From Aliarcobacter trophiarum LMG 25534 (GTDB taxonomy: Bacteria > Campylobacterota > Campylobacteria > Campylobacterales > Arcobacteraceae), in contig NZ_CP031367.1 in assembly GCF_003355515.1 (NCBI RefSeq), positions 868,001 through 932,000 on the forward strand: 64,000 nt of DNA. Direction: 5' to 3'. The notes under the pieces were generated by a model. It was not told the origin of the DNA. It did not search any database and saw only the letters and a program-made list of their open reading frames with translations. Positions 1 to 8,856 of this stretch are shown in pieces (the stretch's first letter is position 1; each line of letters starts with the position of its first letter). Position numbers and translations under genes: made by a program.

Positions 1-440
1 ATTGCAATTTTTTCAAATCCAGAGGGAATTGATTCAACTCTATCTCCATGACTCATCCAAACAGTTTGTCCATTAGGAGTATCTTTAAAAATCTCATTTT
101 CATCTATGAATTCTAGTTTTGCTTTTCCATATTCATGGCTTGAAGCTGGAACTACACTTCCTCCAAAGTGTTGAGCAATTAGTTGCATTCCATAACAAAT
201 TCCTAAAATTGGAAGTCCTAAATCAAAAATTGTACTATCTGGATGATAAGAATCAGTAGCATAAACAGAAGCTGGACCTCCAGATAAAATTAGTCCTTTT
301 GGAGTTCTTGCCATAATATCTTCAATTGACTCACTGTATGGAACAATTTCAGAATAAACTCCACTTTCTCTTAGTTTTCTTGCAATTATTTGTGTATATT
401 GACTTCCAAAATCTAATACAACTATTGGTACATGCTTCAT
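1..440 (-). CDS. guaA: GMP synthase (glutamine-hydrolysing), N-terminal part
   Basis: This is the first ~146 codons of GuaA, which makes GMP from XMP and glutamine in the cytosol; the rest runs off the left edge. The visible part is the class I glutamine amidotransferase domain. It begins [17 protein letters not shown], typical of the family, and carries the nucleophile-elbow motif GICYGMQ with its catalytic cysteine, plus the LSGGPASVY segment. The ATG at 440 is the only sensible start, because the conserved DFGSQYTQ follows at once. The ATP pyrophosphatase and dimerisation domains lie outside the window. nadB follows upstream on the same strand, 65 bases away, so the two may be cotranscribed. 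Confidence 0.95.
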   Translation of the reverse strand, partial: MKHVPIVVLDFGSQYTQIIARKLRESGVYSEIVPYSESIEDIMARTPKGLILSGGPASVYATDSYHPDSTIFDLGLPILGICYGMQLIAQHFGGSVVPASSHEYGKAKLEFIDENEIFKDTPNGQTVWMSHGDRVESIPSGFEKIA

Positions 441-505
441 AATATTTAACCTTTCTTCTACACTTTTTATAGTAAATTAATCTAACATTTTATCTAAAAA
501 CTCTT

Positions 506-1957
506 TTATTCTTCTTTTATAAAATGTGCTCCCAAAGATTTCTCTCTTTTAATACTAGCTTTTAATATAGTTTTTGCTGTTAAAAGTCGTAAGTTTAATA
601 ATCTTCCAATATCGAGTGATAAATAATGTTCTATTTTTAATAAAGCATTTTGTAAATCCTCTTTTGTTCTTACAATTCCAGCACATTCCCACATAGTTTT
701 TCTTAAATCATCTTTTATATCTTTATCTATATCTTTATTTCTTATATACTCTTTTATCTCTTGTTTATAGCTCTTATTATCTATTTTAAAATTCTTTTCT
801 AAAGATTTATTAACTGCAATTTTTGAAAAAACAAGACCTTCTAAAAGTGAATTTGAAGCAAGTCTATTTGCTCCATGAACTCCATTACAAGCTACTTCTC
901 CTATAGCATAAAGATTTTTAAAACCTTTTACTAATCCATCTAAAGAAACATCTATTCCTCCCATACAGTAGTGAAAAGCAGGGCTTATTGGAACATTTTC
1001 AAAAGGAAGTTCATAGCCTAAGTCTTTGATATTTTCATAAATATTCGGAAATCTTTTTTTAAATGCTTTTTTCTCAAAATTTTTAAAAGATAAAAATATA
1101 CCCAAACCTGTTTTTTTGTTGTAGTCAAAAATTGCACGACTTACAATATCTCTAGGAGCTAACTCACCACTAGGATGATAATCAAATAAAAATCTATTTC
1201 CATTTTCATCTACAACAAAAGCTCCTTCTCCTCTTAAAGCTTCGCTTAAAAGAGGCTTTCTTGCAAATGTTGTTCCCTTTAAAACTGTTGGATGGAACTG
1301 TGTCATCTCCATATCTTTTAAAGCTATACCTTTTTGAGCAATAATTCCATGAATTTCACCAGCATTTGCAGTCGAATTTGTGTGATATTTGTATAAAGAA
1401 CCAACACCACCACTTGCTATTATTGTATTGTGAGCAAAGGCTACTTTTTGTTCAAATTCATTGGTAAAGTATTGAACTCCATAACAAATATTATCTTGTA
1501 TCAATAAATCACAAACAACAGCTTGTGTTACTACTTCATGAGGACAGTGTTCAAGTAAAAATATATGAATTTCTCTTCCTGTTGCATCACCTTGAGCATG
1601 TAATATTCTGTTTCTACTATGTGCAGCTTCTTTTGTATAAGCTAAATCTCCATCAATATTTTTGTCAAAAATCATACCAGCTTCAATAATCTCTTTTATT
1701 GCAGAAATGGATTCATTACTTAAAAGCTTAACTGCATCAAGGTCATTGTAATTAGCACCAGCTTCTAAAGTATCTTTTATATGAGTTGGAATATCACTTT
1801 TATCAACTGCACTTGCAATTCCACCTTGGGCCCAAAATGTGTTTGAGTTCCAAGTTGACATTTTACATAAAATTAAAACTCTTTTACTTTTGGGAATAAG
1901 CCTAGCAGCATTAAGTCCTGCTATTCCAGCTCCAATAATTATATAATCATAAATCAT
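506..1957 (-). CDS. nadB: L-aspartate oxidase
   Basis: NadB oxidises L-aspartate to iminoaspartate with FAD, the first step of de novo NAD synthesis. The 483-residue protein opens with a dinucleotide-binding GAGIAGLNAA motif. It has the fumarate reductase/aspartate oxidase landmarks FWAQGGIA, HxxGDATGREI and TQFHPT, the arginine-rich active-site segment around SEALRGEGA, and the late FAD contact GANRLASNSLLEG. The short C-terminal helical domain is present, although the protein is somewhat shorter than many NadB proteins (about 530 residues). Its ATG overlaps the stop codon of the small upstream lipoprotein gene (ATGA), so translation is probably coupled. Quinolinate synthase genes are not in the window. 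Confidence 0.95.
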   Translation of the reverse strand: MIYDYIIIGAGIAGLNAARLIPKSKRVLILCKMSTWNSNTFWAQGGIASAVDKSDIPTHIKDTLEAGANYNDLDAVKLLSNESISAIKEIIEAGMIFDKNIDGDLAYTKEAAHSRNRILHAQGDATGREIHIFLLEHCPHEVVTQAVVCDLLIQDNICYGVQYFTNEFEQKVAFAHNTIIASGGVGSLYKYHTNSTANAGEIHGIIAQKGIALKDMEMTQFHPTVLKGTTFARKPLLSEALRGEGAFVVDENGNRFLFDYHPSGELAPRDIVSRAIFDYNKKTGLGIFLSFKNFEKKAFKKRFPNIYENIKDLGYELPFENVPISPAFHYCMGGIDVSLDGLVKGFKNLYAIGEVACNGVHGANRLASNSLLEGLVFSKIAVNKSLEKNFKIDNKSYKQEIKEYIRNKDIDKDIKDDLRKTMWECAGIVRTKEDLQNALLKIEHYLSLDIGRLLNLRLLTAKTILKASIKREKSLGAHFIKEE

Positions 1958-2088
1958 TGTTGTTGTGTTTTTTGTTGATTATCGCTTGGTGCATAAACTG
2001 GATCAGCTTTATATCCACAGCCACTAAAACTAAATAAAACTCCTGCTATAATTAAAACATGAAAAATATTAATGAAATTCTTAACCAT
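1954..2088 (-). CDS. small lipoprotein, 44 residues
   Basis: This short ORF encodes a lysine-containing N-terminus, a hydrophobic stretch (residues 8-22) and a lipobox FSGC with the cysteine at residue 24. A short polar, Gln-rich tail (GYKADPVYAP..., ending KTQQQ) follows. A GAGGGG ribosome-binding site sits about 10 bases before the ATG at 2088. The stop codon overlaps the nadB start as ATGA, arguing for a real, coupled gene. The C-G-x-K-x-P-x-Y-x-P pattern recalls the LptM/YifL class of tiny envelope lipoproteins, but that resemblance is only a pattern match. Its first ~30 bases are antiparallel to the start of the plus-strand gene at 2059. Confidence 0.7.
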   Translation of the reverse strand: MVKNFINIFHVLIIAGVLFSFSGCGYKADPVYAPSDNQQKTQQQ

Positions 2089-2487
2089 ATTACAAGTAAC
2101 CCCTCTTTTGATAAATTAAATATCTTTTTAGAGATAAAAAGATTTGTAAATATACTACCTTTAAAATTAAAAAGTGGAATAAAGTTTGTATATATAAAAA
2201 ATCAAACTATGCATTTTGTGCTAACACATCAACTATTTAAAGTAGAATTTGAACACAATAAAGATACATTAAAAGCCCTTTTAAAAATGGCAGAAATAAA
2301 AAATGTTTCAAACTTTGTATTTTTTGTATCAAATAGTATAGATAAACCAATAAAAAAAAATAGAGATGCTAGTGAAAAATATATAGAAAAGAGTGTTGGA
2401 ATTTTTGAGAATAGGGCAAAGGATGAAAAAATATTTAAAAAATTTGAAGATATTAGAGAGATAATAAAATCTACAAAAGAGTTTTAA
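2059..2487 (+). CDS. DUF721/DciA-like protein
   Basis: This is a 142-residue cytosolic protein without signal peptide or membrane segment. The sequence MKNINEILNHI, a central strand-rich part (KFVYIKNQTMHFVLTHQLFKVEFE) and a helical segment (DTLKALLKMAEI) resemble the DUF721 family. Larger members of that family include DciA, the bacterial replicative-helicase loader or operator. The C-terminal third is lysine-rich and probably extended. The assignment rests on pattern recognition only. The 5' end overlaps the divergent lipoprotein gene by 30 bases, no clear Shine-Dalgarno precedes the ATG, and the 3' end overlaps the convergent metalloprotease gene by 17 bases. Confidence 0.55.
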   Translation: MKNINEILNHITSNPSFDKLNIFLEIKRFVNILPLKLKSGIKFVYIKNQTMHFVLTHQLFKVEFEHNKDTLKALLKMAEIKNVSNFVFFVSNSIDKPIKKNRDASEKYIEKSVGIFENRAKDEKIFKKFEDIREIIKSTKEF

Positions 2488-3064
2488 AAACTTTTTCTAT
2501 CTCTTTATATTTTGGGCTATATTTTTCAACTAAAGAGTAAAAATCTTTTGAATGATTTTTGTGTTTAATATGTGCTAGTTCATGAATAACTATATATTCC
2601 ATAATAAAAAGTGGATATTTCATAAGTAATATATTGAAATTCAGTTCATTTTTGTAGTTACAAGAGCCCCAAGTACGCCTATTTTTTCTATATGAAATTT
2701 TTGTTGGAAAGAGTTGCATTAGATTTGAATATTTTTCAACTAAAAAAGGAATATAGTTTTCTATCTCTTTTTTATAAAAAGTATCAAGATTTTTTATATT
2801 AAACTCCAAAATAGATTTTTGTTCTCCTAAATATAAAAAATATCCATCTTCTAGTGTTTTTTCTTCAACTCTTTTTATATTTTCTAAAATCCACTCCTTT
2901 TTTCTTTCTATTAAAATTTTTGCATCATTTAAAGTGAAATATCGGTTTGCTTTTATTTGAATTAAATCTTTTTTTAGAACTCGTAAATAGCAATGTTTGA
3001 TATGTTTCTTATTTTGTAGTTCAACTTCTACTAAACTATTATTTATATTAATCTCAAATTTCAA
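2471..3064 (-). CDS. YgjP-like (SprT/WLM type) metallopeptidase
   Basis: This 197-residue cytosolic protein belongs to the YgjP/DUF45 family of putative zinc metallopeptidases. The metal site is clear: HELAH at residues 161-165 and a third histidine at 171, the HExxHx5H arrangement. The family hallmark RRTWGSC (129-135) and the LNFNILLMKYP strand precede it. The start is TTG at 3064, behind an AAAGG ribosome-binding site, so the protein begins MKFEININNS. The substrate is unknown in the family. The gene diverges from the aminotransferase gene, and the two promoters overlap (see 3091-3108). Its 3' end overlaps the convergent DUF721-like gene. Confidence 0.85.
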   Translation of the reverse strand: MKFEININNSLVEVELQNKKHIKHCYLRVLKKDLIQIKANRYFTLNDAKILIERKKEWILENIKRVEEKTLEDGYFLYLGEQKSILEFNIKNLDTFYKKEIENYIPFLVEKYSNLMQLFPTKISYRKNRRTWGSCNYKNELNFNILLMKYPLFIMEYIVIHELAHIKHKNHSKDFYSLVEKYSPKYKEIEKVFKTLL

Positions 3065-3090
3065 AGAAAAACCTTTAAGTAATTTTTGGA

Positions 3091-3108
3091 TAAAATCCGC
3101 GGATTATA
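3091..3108. promoter_or_regulatory. overlapping divergent -10 elements around a 12-bp palindrome
   Basis: A plus-strand -10 box TAAAAT (3091-3096) and a minus-strand -10 box TATAAT (complement of 3103-3108) face each other across the perfect palindrome AATCCGCGGATT (3094-3105). Predicted start points for the metallopeptidase (left) and aminotransferase (right) lie within a few bases of each other, inside the opposite promoter's -10 region. Two RNA polymerases could hardly bind at once. The assignment is by motif only. Confidence 0.6.
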
Positions 3109-3147
3109 CCACAAGTGTAATGACAATAAAATTTTAGGAAAACTATT

Positions 3148-4314
3148 ATGAAAATTGCAAATAGAATGGAGAAATTAGCTCCATCACTTACTTTATCTAT
3201 AACAGCTTTGGCAAATGAGCTAAAAGCACAAGGTAAAGATATATTAAGTTTTAGTGCAGGAGAACCTGATTTTGATACACCACAAGTTGTAAAAGATGCA
3301 GCAATAAAAGCGATAAATGGTGGAAAGACAAAATATACAGCGGTTGAGGGTATTAAAGAGACTAAACAAGCAATTATTAATAAGTTAAAGAAAGATCACA
3401 ATTTAGATTATACACTTGATAAAATTGTAATAAGCAATGGTGCAAAACACTCACTATTTAATCTAACTCAAGCTTTAATAAATGAGGGTGATGAAGTTAT
3501 AATTCCAAGCCCATATTGGGTTACATATCCAGAACTTGTAGTTTTTGCAGGTGGGAAACCTGTATTTATTGAAGCAGATGAGACAACAGAATTTAAAATA
3601 ACAGCATCTCAGTTAAAAGCTGCAATTACACCAAAGACAAAGATTTTGATGTTAAACTCACCTTCAAACCCAACAGGTGCAATATATACAAAAGATGAGT
3701 TAATAGCTATTGGTGAAGTTTTAAAAGGTACAGATATTATAGTTTTATCAGATGAGATGTATGAAAAACTAAGTTATAAAGGCAAAAAATTTACTGCAAG
3801 TGCAGAAGTTAGCTCTGATATGTATAATAGAACAGTTACTATAAATGGTTTGAGTAAATCTGTAGCTATGACAGGATGGAGATTTGGATATGTAGCTTGT
3901 CCAAATAAAGAGTTAGCTAGTGCTATGTCAAAACTTCAAGGTCAAGTGACTTCAAATGTAAATACTATGACACAATATGCAGCAATTGTAGCACTTGAAG
4001 GTGAAGCAGATAGAGATATTGAGATGATGAGAGTTGAATTTGAGAAAAGAAAAGATTATGCAGTTAAAGCTATAAATAATATAGATAAATTATCTTGTTA
4101 TGATCCTGATGGAGCTTTTTATCTATTTATAAATATTAAAAAAGTTACAAATGATTCTATGAAATTTTGTGCTGATTTACTTGAAAGTAAGGGAGTTGCA
4201 TTAGTTCCTGGACTTGCTTTTGGAATGGAAGGATATGTAAGACTTTCGTTTGCTACAAGTATGAAGGCAATAGAAGATGGAATAAATAGAATAAAAGAGT
4301 TTATTGAAAAATAA
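3148..4314 (+). CDS. aspB: aspartate aminotransferase, class I fold PLP enzyme
   Basis: This enzyme transfers the amino group between aspartate (or related amino acids) and 2-oxoglutarate in the cytosol. The 388-residue protein has every landmark of the class I aminotransferases. These are FSAGEPDFDTP near residue 36, SPSNPTG with the cofactor-binding Asn at 174, SDEMYE around 201, and the Schiff-base lysine K237 in GLSKSVAMTGWRFGY. The carboxylate-binding arginine lies in YVRLSFA near the C-terminus. Length and N-terminus match the AspB/AspC Ib subgroup. Other substrates in this subgroup cannot be excluded. The ATG follows an AGGAAAAC ribosome-binding site, and the promoter is the shared divergent one at 3091-3108. 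Confidence 0.9.
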   Translation: MKIANRMEKLAPSLTLSITALANELKAQGKDILSFSAGEPDFDTPQVVKDAAIKAINGGKTKYTAVEGIKETKQAIINKLKKDHNLDYTLDKIVISNGAKHSLFNLTQALINEGDEVIIPSPYWVTYPELVVFAGGKPVFIEADETTEFKITASQLKAAITPKTKILMLNSPSNPTGAIYTKDELIAIGEVLKGTDIIVLSDEMYEKLSYKGKKFTASAEVSSDMYNRTVTINGLSKSVAMTGWRFGYVACPNKELASAMSKLQGQVTSNVNTMTQYAAIVALEGEADRDIEMMRVEFEKRKDYAVKAINNIDKLSCYDPDGAFYLFINIKKVTNDSMKFCADLLESKGVALVPGLAFGMEGYVRLSFATSMKAIEDGINRIKEFIEK

Positions 4315-4334
4315 TTTTATAAAAACACACACTT

Positions 4335-4362
4335 ATTTTGTTATAATCATTTATAACAAAAT
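4335..4362. promoter_or_regulatory. 12-bp inverted repeat overlapping a -10 box
   Basis: ATTTTGTTATAA (4335-4346) and TTATAACAAAAT (4351-4362) form a perfect inverted repeat with a 4-base spacer, TCAT. The left arm contains TATAAT, the likely -10 of the signalling gene pair. The right arm ends directly before the ribosome-binding site AAGGAAAA, with the ATG at 4374. It could be an operator for a dimeric repressor or a hairpin at the 5' end of the transcript. It is too close to the start codon, and lacks the U-tract, for a terminator of the aminotransferase gene. Confidence 0.55.
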
Positions 4363-4373
4363 AAGGAAAATAT

Positions 4374-6701
4374 ATGGACTACATTAAAGTATTAGGAAGT
4401 AGTGGTAGTAAATCAAAAAATTTGGGGACTAGCTCTTTTTTAATATCCAATGATATCGTAATAGATGCTGGAAATATCTTAAACACACTTGAAGAAGAAT
4501 CGAATAAAATAAATCATATATTTTTAACTCATACTCACTTAGACCATATAATAGATATACCTTTTATAATTGATAACTGTTTTTCAACAAGAGAGGACTC
4601 TTTAAAAGTATATGGCTCTATACAGACTATATCTTTTTTAAAAGAGCATGTTTTCAACAATATTATTTGGCCAGATTTTACAAAAATAAAACTTCCAAAT
4701 AAGGATATATATAGTTTAGTATTTATTGAAATTGATGATAAAGTAGAGACAGTTTTTGGAAATTTATCTATAAAAGCAATAAATACAAAGCATACTGATG
4801 GCTCTTTTGCATATTTAATATCTAAAAATGAAATTAAATATTTAATTAGTGGAGATACTGATTTTGATCAAGATTTTATATCTTGCATAAATAGTATAGA
4901 TGATTTGAGTGCTCTGTTTATTGAGTGCTCTTTCCCAAATGTTTTAGAAGAAGTAGCAAAAAGCAGTAAACACTTAACTGCAAATAGCTTAAAAGAGTTT
5001 CTGAATAATCTTACAAAAAATGATTTAACTATATTTTTATATCATTTAAAAACTCCATATCAAGATAAGATAAAAGATGAGATAAAGAAGTTAAATATCT
5101 TAAAAAATGGTGGAAGAATTTTAAATGATGGAGATACTATATATTTAAAAGATTTCCAAGTAAGCTCTGCTATGCAAGATATTGATATCTTTGATAGAGT
5201 TATGGATATAAACTTAAGACTCTCAAGTGAACAAGATAAAGAACATTTATATGAGATGATTTTAACTCTTTTAAGGGAACTTACTTTAAGTGATGCGGGA
5301 ACTTTATATCTACTTAGTGAAGATAAAAAATATTTAGAGTTTAAGGTTATTCAAAATGATAGTTTAAATATCTTTTTAGGAACAAAAGAGGAGAAAATTT
5401 CATGGGATGCCTTACCTTTATATCTTCCCAACAAAGAAGAAAACAGAGCAATGATAGCTGTTGTTTGTGCTTTAGATAAGAAAATAATAAATATAAAAGA
5501 TTTATATAATTGTGATTTATACAACTTTGAAGGTACAAAATTTTTTGATATATCAAAAAACTATAAATCAAAATCTATGTTAGTAGTTCCTCTTGTAAAC
5601 CATGAAGATGATATTATAGGAGTAATTCAATTAATCAATAAAGATATTACAAATAAAAATAGTTTTTATAACTCTTATGATGAAAAAGTTATAAAAGCTT
5701 TATCTCTTCAAGCTGCTATGGCTTTGACAAATACTATTTTAATAGATAGTTTAGAAAATTTCTTAGATAGCTTTGTAAACTCAATAGCAAATGCAATAGA
5801 TGCAAAATCAAGACACACTTCTACTCATATTACAAAGATGTCAAAATTAGCTCCATTAATTGCAAAATCAATAAGTGATGATGATACAATATATAAAGAT
5901 ATAGAGTATTCAAAGAATGATTTAAAGGAGATAGAATTAGCTGCAAAGCTTCATGATATTGGGAAAATATCCATTCCAGAGTGGGTAATTGATAAATCAA
6001 CAAAGCTTCAAAAACTCTTAGATGGTTTTGAACTGATAAAATTAAGATTTGAAGTAATAAAAAGAGATTTAAAAATAGATTTTTTAGAAAATAAAATAAG
6101 TAAAGAAGAGTATGAAACTACTCTTAAGATTATTGAAGAGGATTTGGAATTTATAGATAAATCAAATAAGGGTGGAGAGTTTATGAGTGATGAGTGCTTA
6201 AAAAGAATTAAAAACTTATCTTCATATAGCTATATTTTAAGTAATAAAGAAGAAAAACTTTTAAATGAAGATGAGATATATAATTTATCAATTAGAAAAG
6301 GGACTTTGACAAATGAAGAGAGAGATATTATGAACTCTCATGCAAAATTATCTTTTGATATGTTAAGTGCCTTACCTTTCCCTAAAAAATACTCAAATAT
6401 TATGCATATATCTGTAAATCACCATGAAAAGTTAAATGGAAAAGGTTATCCAAGAGGTTTAAGTGGAAAAGATTTAGTATTAGAAGATAGGATTTTAATT
6501 TTAGCAGATATTTTTGAGGCACTTAGTTCTAATGACAGACCATATAAAGGTGTAAAAAAACTAAGCGAGATATTTAAAATTCTTGATTTTATGGTAAATG
6601 ATGGTGAAATAGATAGAGATTTACTAGAATTTTTTAAAAAAAGTGATGCTTTTAAAGAGTATTGTAAAACTGAACTTTTACAAGAGCAGTTAGATGTTTA
6701 A
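4374..6701 (+). CDS. MBL (class II cAMP phosphodiesterase-like)-GAF-HD-GYP signalling protein
   Basis: This 775-residue soluble protein has three modules. Residues 1-265 form a metallo-beta-lactamase fold with the metal motif HTHLDH (53-58), then KHTDGS, SGDTDFD and a late histidine in FLYHLKTP. HxHLDH is the signature of class II cyclic-nucleotide phosphodiesterases. Residues ~280-455 look like a GAF domain (SDAGTLYLL, KSMLVVPLVN). Residues ~465-770 form an HD-GYP domain with HDIGK at 527-531 and HHEKLNGKGYP ending at ~693, the class that hydrolyses cyclic di-GMP. The HD and GYP halves are separated by an unusually long charged, helical insertion (~535-650). The last 8 bases overlap the adenylate cyclase gene, so the two are one operon. 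Cyclic di-GMP hydrolysis is well supported by motif; cAMP hydrolysis is inference. Confidence 0.85.
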   Translation: MDYIKVLGSSGSKSKNLGTSSFLISNDIVIDAGNILNTLEEESNKINHIFLTHTHLDHIIDIPFIIDNCFSTREDSLKVYGSIQTISFLKEHVFNNIIWPDFTKIKLPNKDIYSLVFIEIDDKVETVFGNLSIKAINTKHTDGSFAYLISKNEIKYLISGDTDFDQDFISCINSIDDLSALFIECSFPNVLEEVAKSSKHLTANSLKEFLNNLTKNDLTIFLYHLKTPYQDKIKDEIKKLNILKNGGRILNDGDTIYLKDFQVSSAMQDIDIFDRVMDINLRLSSEQDKEHLYEMILTLLRELTLSDAGTLYLLSEDKKYLEFKVIQNDSLNIFLGTKEEKISWDALPLYLPNKEENRAMIAVVCALDKKIINIKDLYNCDLYNFEGTKFFDISKNYKSKSMLVVPLVNHEDDIIGVIQLINKDITNKNSFYNSYDEKVIKALSLQAAMALTNTILIDSLENFLDSFVNSIANAIDAKSRHTSTHITKMSKLAPLIAKSISDDDTIYKDIEYSKNDLKEIELAAKLHDIGKISIPEWVIDKSTKLQKLLDGFELIKLRFEVIKRDLKIDFLENKISKEEYETTLKIIEEDLEFIDKSNKGGEFMSDECLKRIKNLSSYSYILSNKEEKLLNEDEIYNLSIRKGTLTNEERDIMNSHAKLSFDMLSALPFPKKYSNIMHISVNHHEKLNGKGYPRGLSGKDLVLEDRILILADIFEALSSNDRPYKGVKKLSEIFKILDFMVNDGEIDRDLLEFFKKSDAFKEYCKTELLQEQLDV

Positions 6702-8856
6702 AATAGATATTAAAAAGTTTTTAATTTACTCTTTTTTATCATTTTTAATATCTAGTTCTTTAATAATATTTTATATATTCTTTTCTAGTTTAATAGACTC
6801 TTTTGATAATAGAATTAGAGACTCTTTTTTTATTTATAGAGGAGAAATTCCTACAAGTGATAATATAATAATAATTGATATAGATGAGAGTTCTATAAAA
6901 GAGTTTGGACAGTGGCCTTGGAGTAGAGATAAAGTATCAAAAATATTAGAAAATTTAACTTTGGCAAATGTTGCAGTAATTGGAATGGATATGGTTTTTG
7001 CAGAAGAGGATAGAACCTCTCCTAGTTTAATAGCAAAAAAATTAAAGGTCAAAGAAGAATTAAGAAATTATGATTTAGAGTTTGCACAAACTATTGCAAA
7101 CTCACCTGTTATTTTGGGCTATGGTTTTGATTTAGTAAATCAAGATAGTAGTAAGGTCGCACCAAGAATTCCTGCTATTTTTATTGAGAAGGATATACCC
7201 AAAGAGTCAAATTTTATAATAGAGGCTTTAGGAACTACTTTAAATATTCCAATTTTACAAGATAGTGCATATTCAAGTGGGTTTTTTAATATTCTTCCAG
7301 ATGAAAGTGGAGTTATACGAAGTGTACCACTTTTGATAAAATTTGATGATATTTTATATCCATCTTTATCTTTAGAGATTATAAGAGTTTTAAATGATAC
7401 AAAAAGAGTTTTTGTAAATTATGATAATAGCGGAGTATCAAATATTGTACTTGATGATATTACTATTCCAACAGATAGATATGGAAGAATGCTAATAAAT
7501 TATAGAGGTTATGAAAAGAGTTTTAAATATATAAGTGCAAAAGATATATATGAAAATAGCTTCTCTAGTAAAGATATAGAGGGTAAAATAGTTCTATTTG
7601 GTACAAGTGCAACAGGACTTTTTGATTTAAGAGCAACACCTTTTGAGTCAGTTTTCCCAGGAGTTGAGGTTCATGCAAATATTATAGATAATATTTTGCA
7701 AGGAGATTTTATACATAAAGCTTCATATTTAGATGGTGTAAATATAGTTATAATTGTACTACTCTCTTTTTTTGTTGTAATGTTTATAACTTTTGTATCT
7801 TTTTATTTGAAAATTATTGTTTTTACAACTTTTATGTTTTCTTATATAATATTTAATTACTGGTTATTATTTAGTAAGGGAATTGCTTTAAATATTGTTT
7901 TTCCAATTTTAGCAATAGCTTTAGGTTCTATCCTTTCATTGATTTTTGATTATTTTTATAATATAAAACATCAAAAGGTAATAAAAGCAAAATTTGCTTC
8001 AAAAGTTTCAAAAAGTGTTATGGATGATATTTTAAAGAATATGGATAATAATGAATTTAGTGCAAAAAATAAAGAGATAACAATATTTTTTAGTGATATT
8101 AGAGGTTTTACTAAAATTTCAGAACAACTAAAAGCGAAAGAATTAATAGAGTATTTAAATACTTATATGGAGCCTATGAGTAGTATTATTATAAAAAACC
8201 AAGGGACTATTGATAAGTTTATTGGTGATGCTATTATGGCGTATTGGAATGCACCAATTGATGTTGAAAATCATGCAGATATGGCAGTTAAAGCATCATT
8301 AGAACAATTAATGGCTTTAGATGAGCTAAATATAAAATTTACACAAGATAAGCTACCAAATATTGATATTGGAATAGGGCTAAACACAGGTGAAGTTATA
8401 GTTGGTGAGATGGGAAGTAGTTTAAGAAGTGATTATACGGTTATTGGTGATGCTATAAATTTAGGTTCTAGAGTTGAATCTTTATGTAAATATTATGGTT
8501 CAAAGCTAAATATAACCAACTTTACAAAAGATAAATTAAAAGAGAAATATATATTTAGATTTCTAGATTTTGTAAGAGTAAAAGGTAAAACTAAACCAGT
8601 TGAAATTTGGCAAGTAATAGGAAGAGGCGTGGCTCAAGATAAATTAAAAGAGGAGCTAGATAATTATCACAAGGCAATAGAGTTTTATAAACAAACAGAT
8701 TTTATAGATGCATTAAATATCTTTATAAAACTAGATAATTTAGAAAATAAAACAAATGAAAATATTTATAAAATTTATATAAAAAGATGTGAAGAGTTTA
8801 TACAAACACCACCAAAAGATTTTGATGGTGTTTACGAACATAAAGATAAAGCTTAA
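6694..8856 (+). CDS. CHASE2-domain class III adenylate cyclase
   Basis: This is a 720-residue membrane receptor cyclase. A first transmembrane helix (about 11-32) leads to a periplasmic CHASE2 sensor domain (GQWPWSRDKVSKIL, then FNILPDESGVIRSVPLL). A cluster of three transmembrane helices (~345-425) follows, then a cytosolic class III nucleotide cyclase domain (~450-640). Catalytic motifs are intact: the metal aspartates in FFSDIRGFT (D468) and FIGDAIMAYW, and the Asn/Arg pair in AINLGSRVES. The purine-selecting positions read lysine (DKFIGD) and threonine (DYTVIGD), the K/T pattern of class IIIb adenylate cyclases; some of these are bicarbonate-stimulated. A helical tail follows. It overlaps the preceding phosphodiesterase gene by 8 bases. 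Its stop codon overlaps that of the convergent barrel gene. Confidence 0.9.
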   Translation: MFKIDIKKFLIYSFLSFLISSSLIIFYIFFSSLIDSFDNRIRDSFFIYRGEIPTSDNIIIIDIDESSIKEFGQWPWSRDKVSKILENLTLANVAVIGMDMVFAEEDRTSPSLIAKKLKVKEELRNYDLEFAQTIANSPVILGYGFDLVNQDSSKVAPRIPAIFIEKDIPKESNFIIEALGTTLNIPILQDSAYSSGFFNILPDESGVIRSVPLLIKFDDILYPSLSLEIIRVLNDTKRVFVNYDNSGVSNIVLDDITIPTDRYGRMLINYRGYEKSFKYISAKDIYENSFSSKDIEGKIVLFGTSATGLFDLRATPFESVFPGVEVHANIIDNILQGDFIHKASYLDGVNIVIIVLLSFFVVMFITFVSFYLKIIVFTTFMFSYIIFNYWLLFSKGIALNIVFPILAIALGSILSLIFDYFYNIKHQKVIKAKFASKVSKSVMDDILKNMDNNEFSAKNKEITIFFSDIRGFTKISEQLKAKELIEYLNTYMEPMSSIIIKNQGTIDKFIGDAIMAYWNAPIDVENHADMAVKASLEQLMALDELNIKFTQDKLPNIDIGIGLNTGEVIVGEMGSSLRSDYTVIGDAINLGSRVESLCKYYGSKLNITNFTKDKLKEKYIFRFLDFVRVKGKTKPVEIWQVIGRGVAQDKLKEELDNYHKAIEFYKQTDFIDALNIFIKLDNLENKTNENIYKIYIKRCEEFIQTPPKDFDGVYEHKDKA

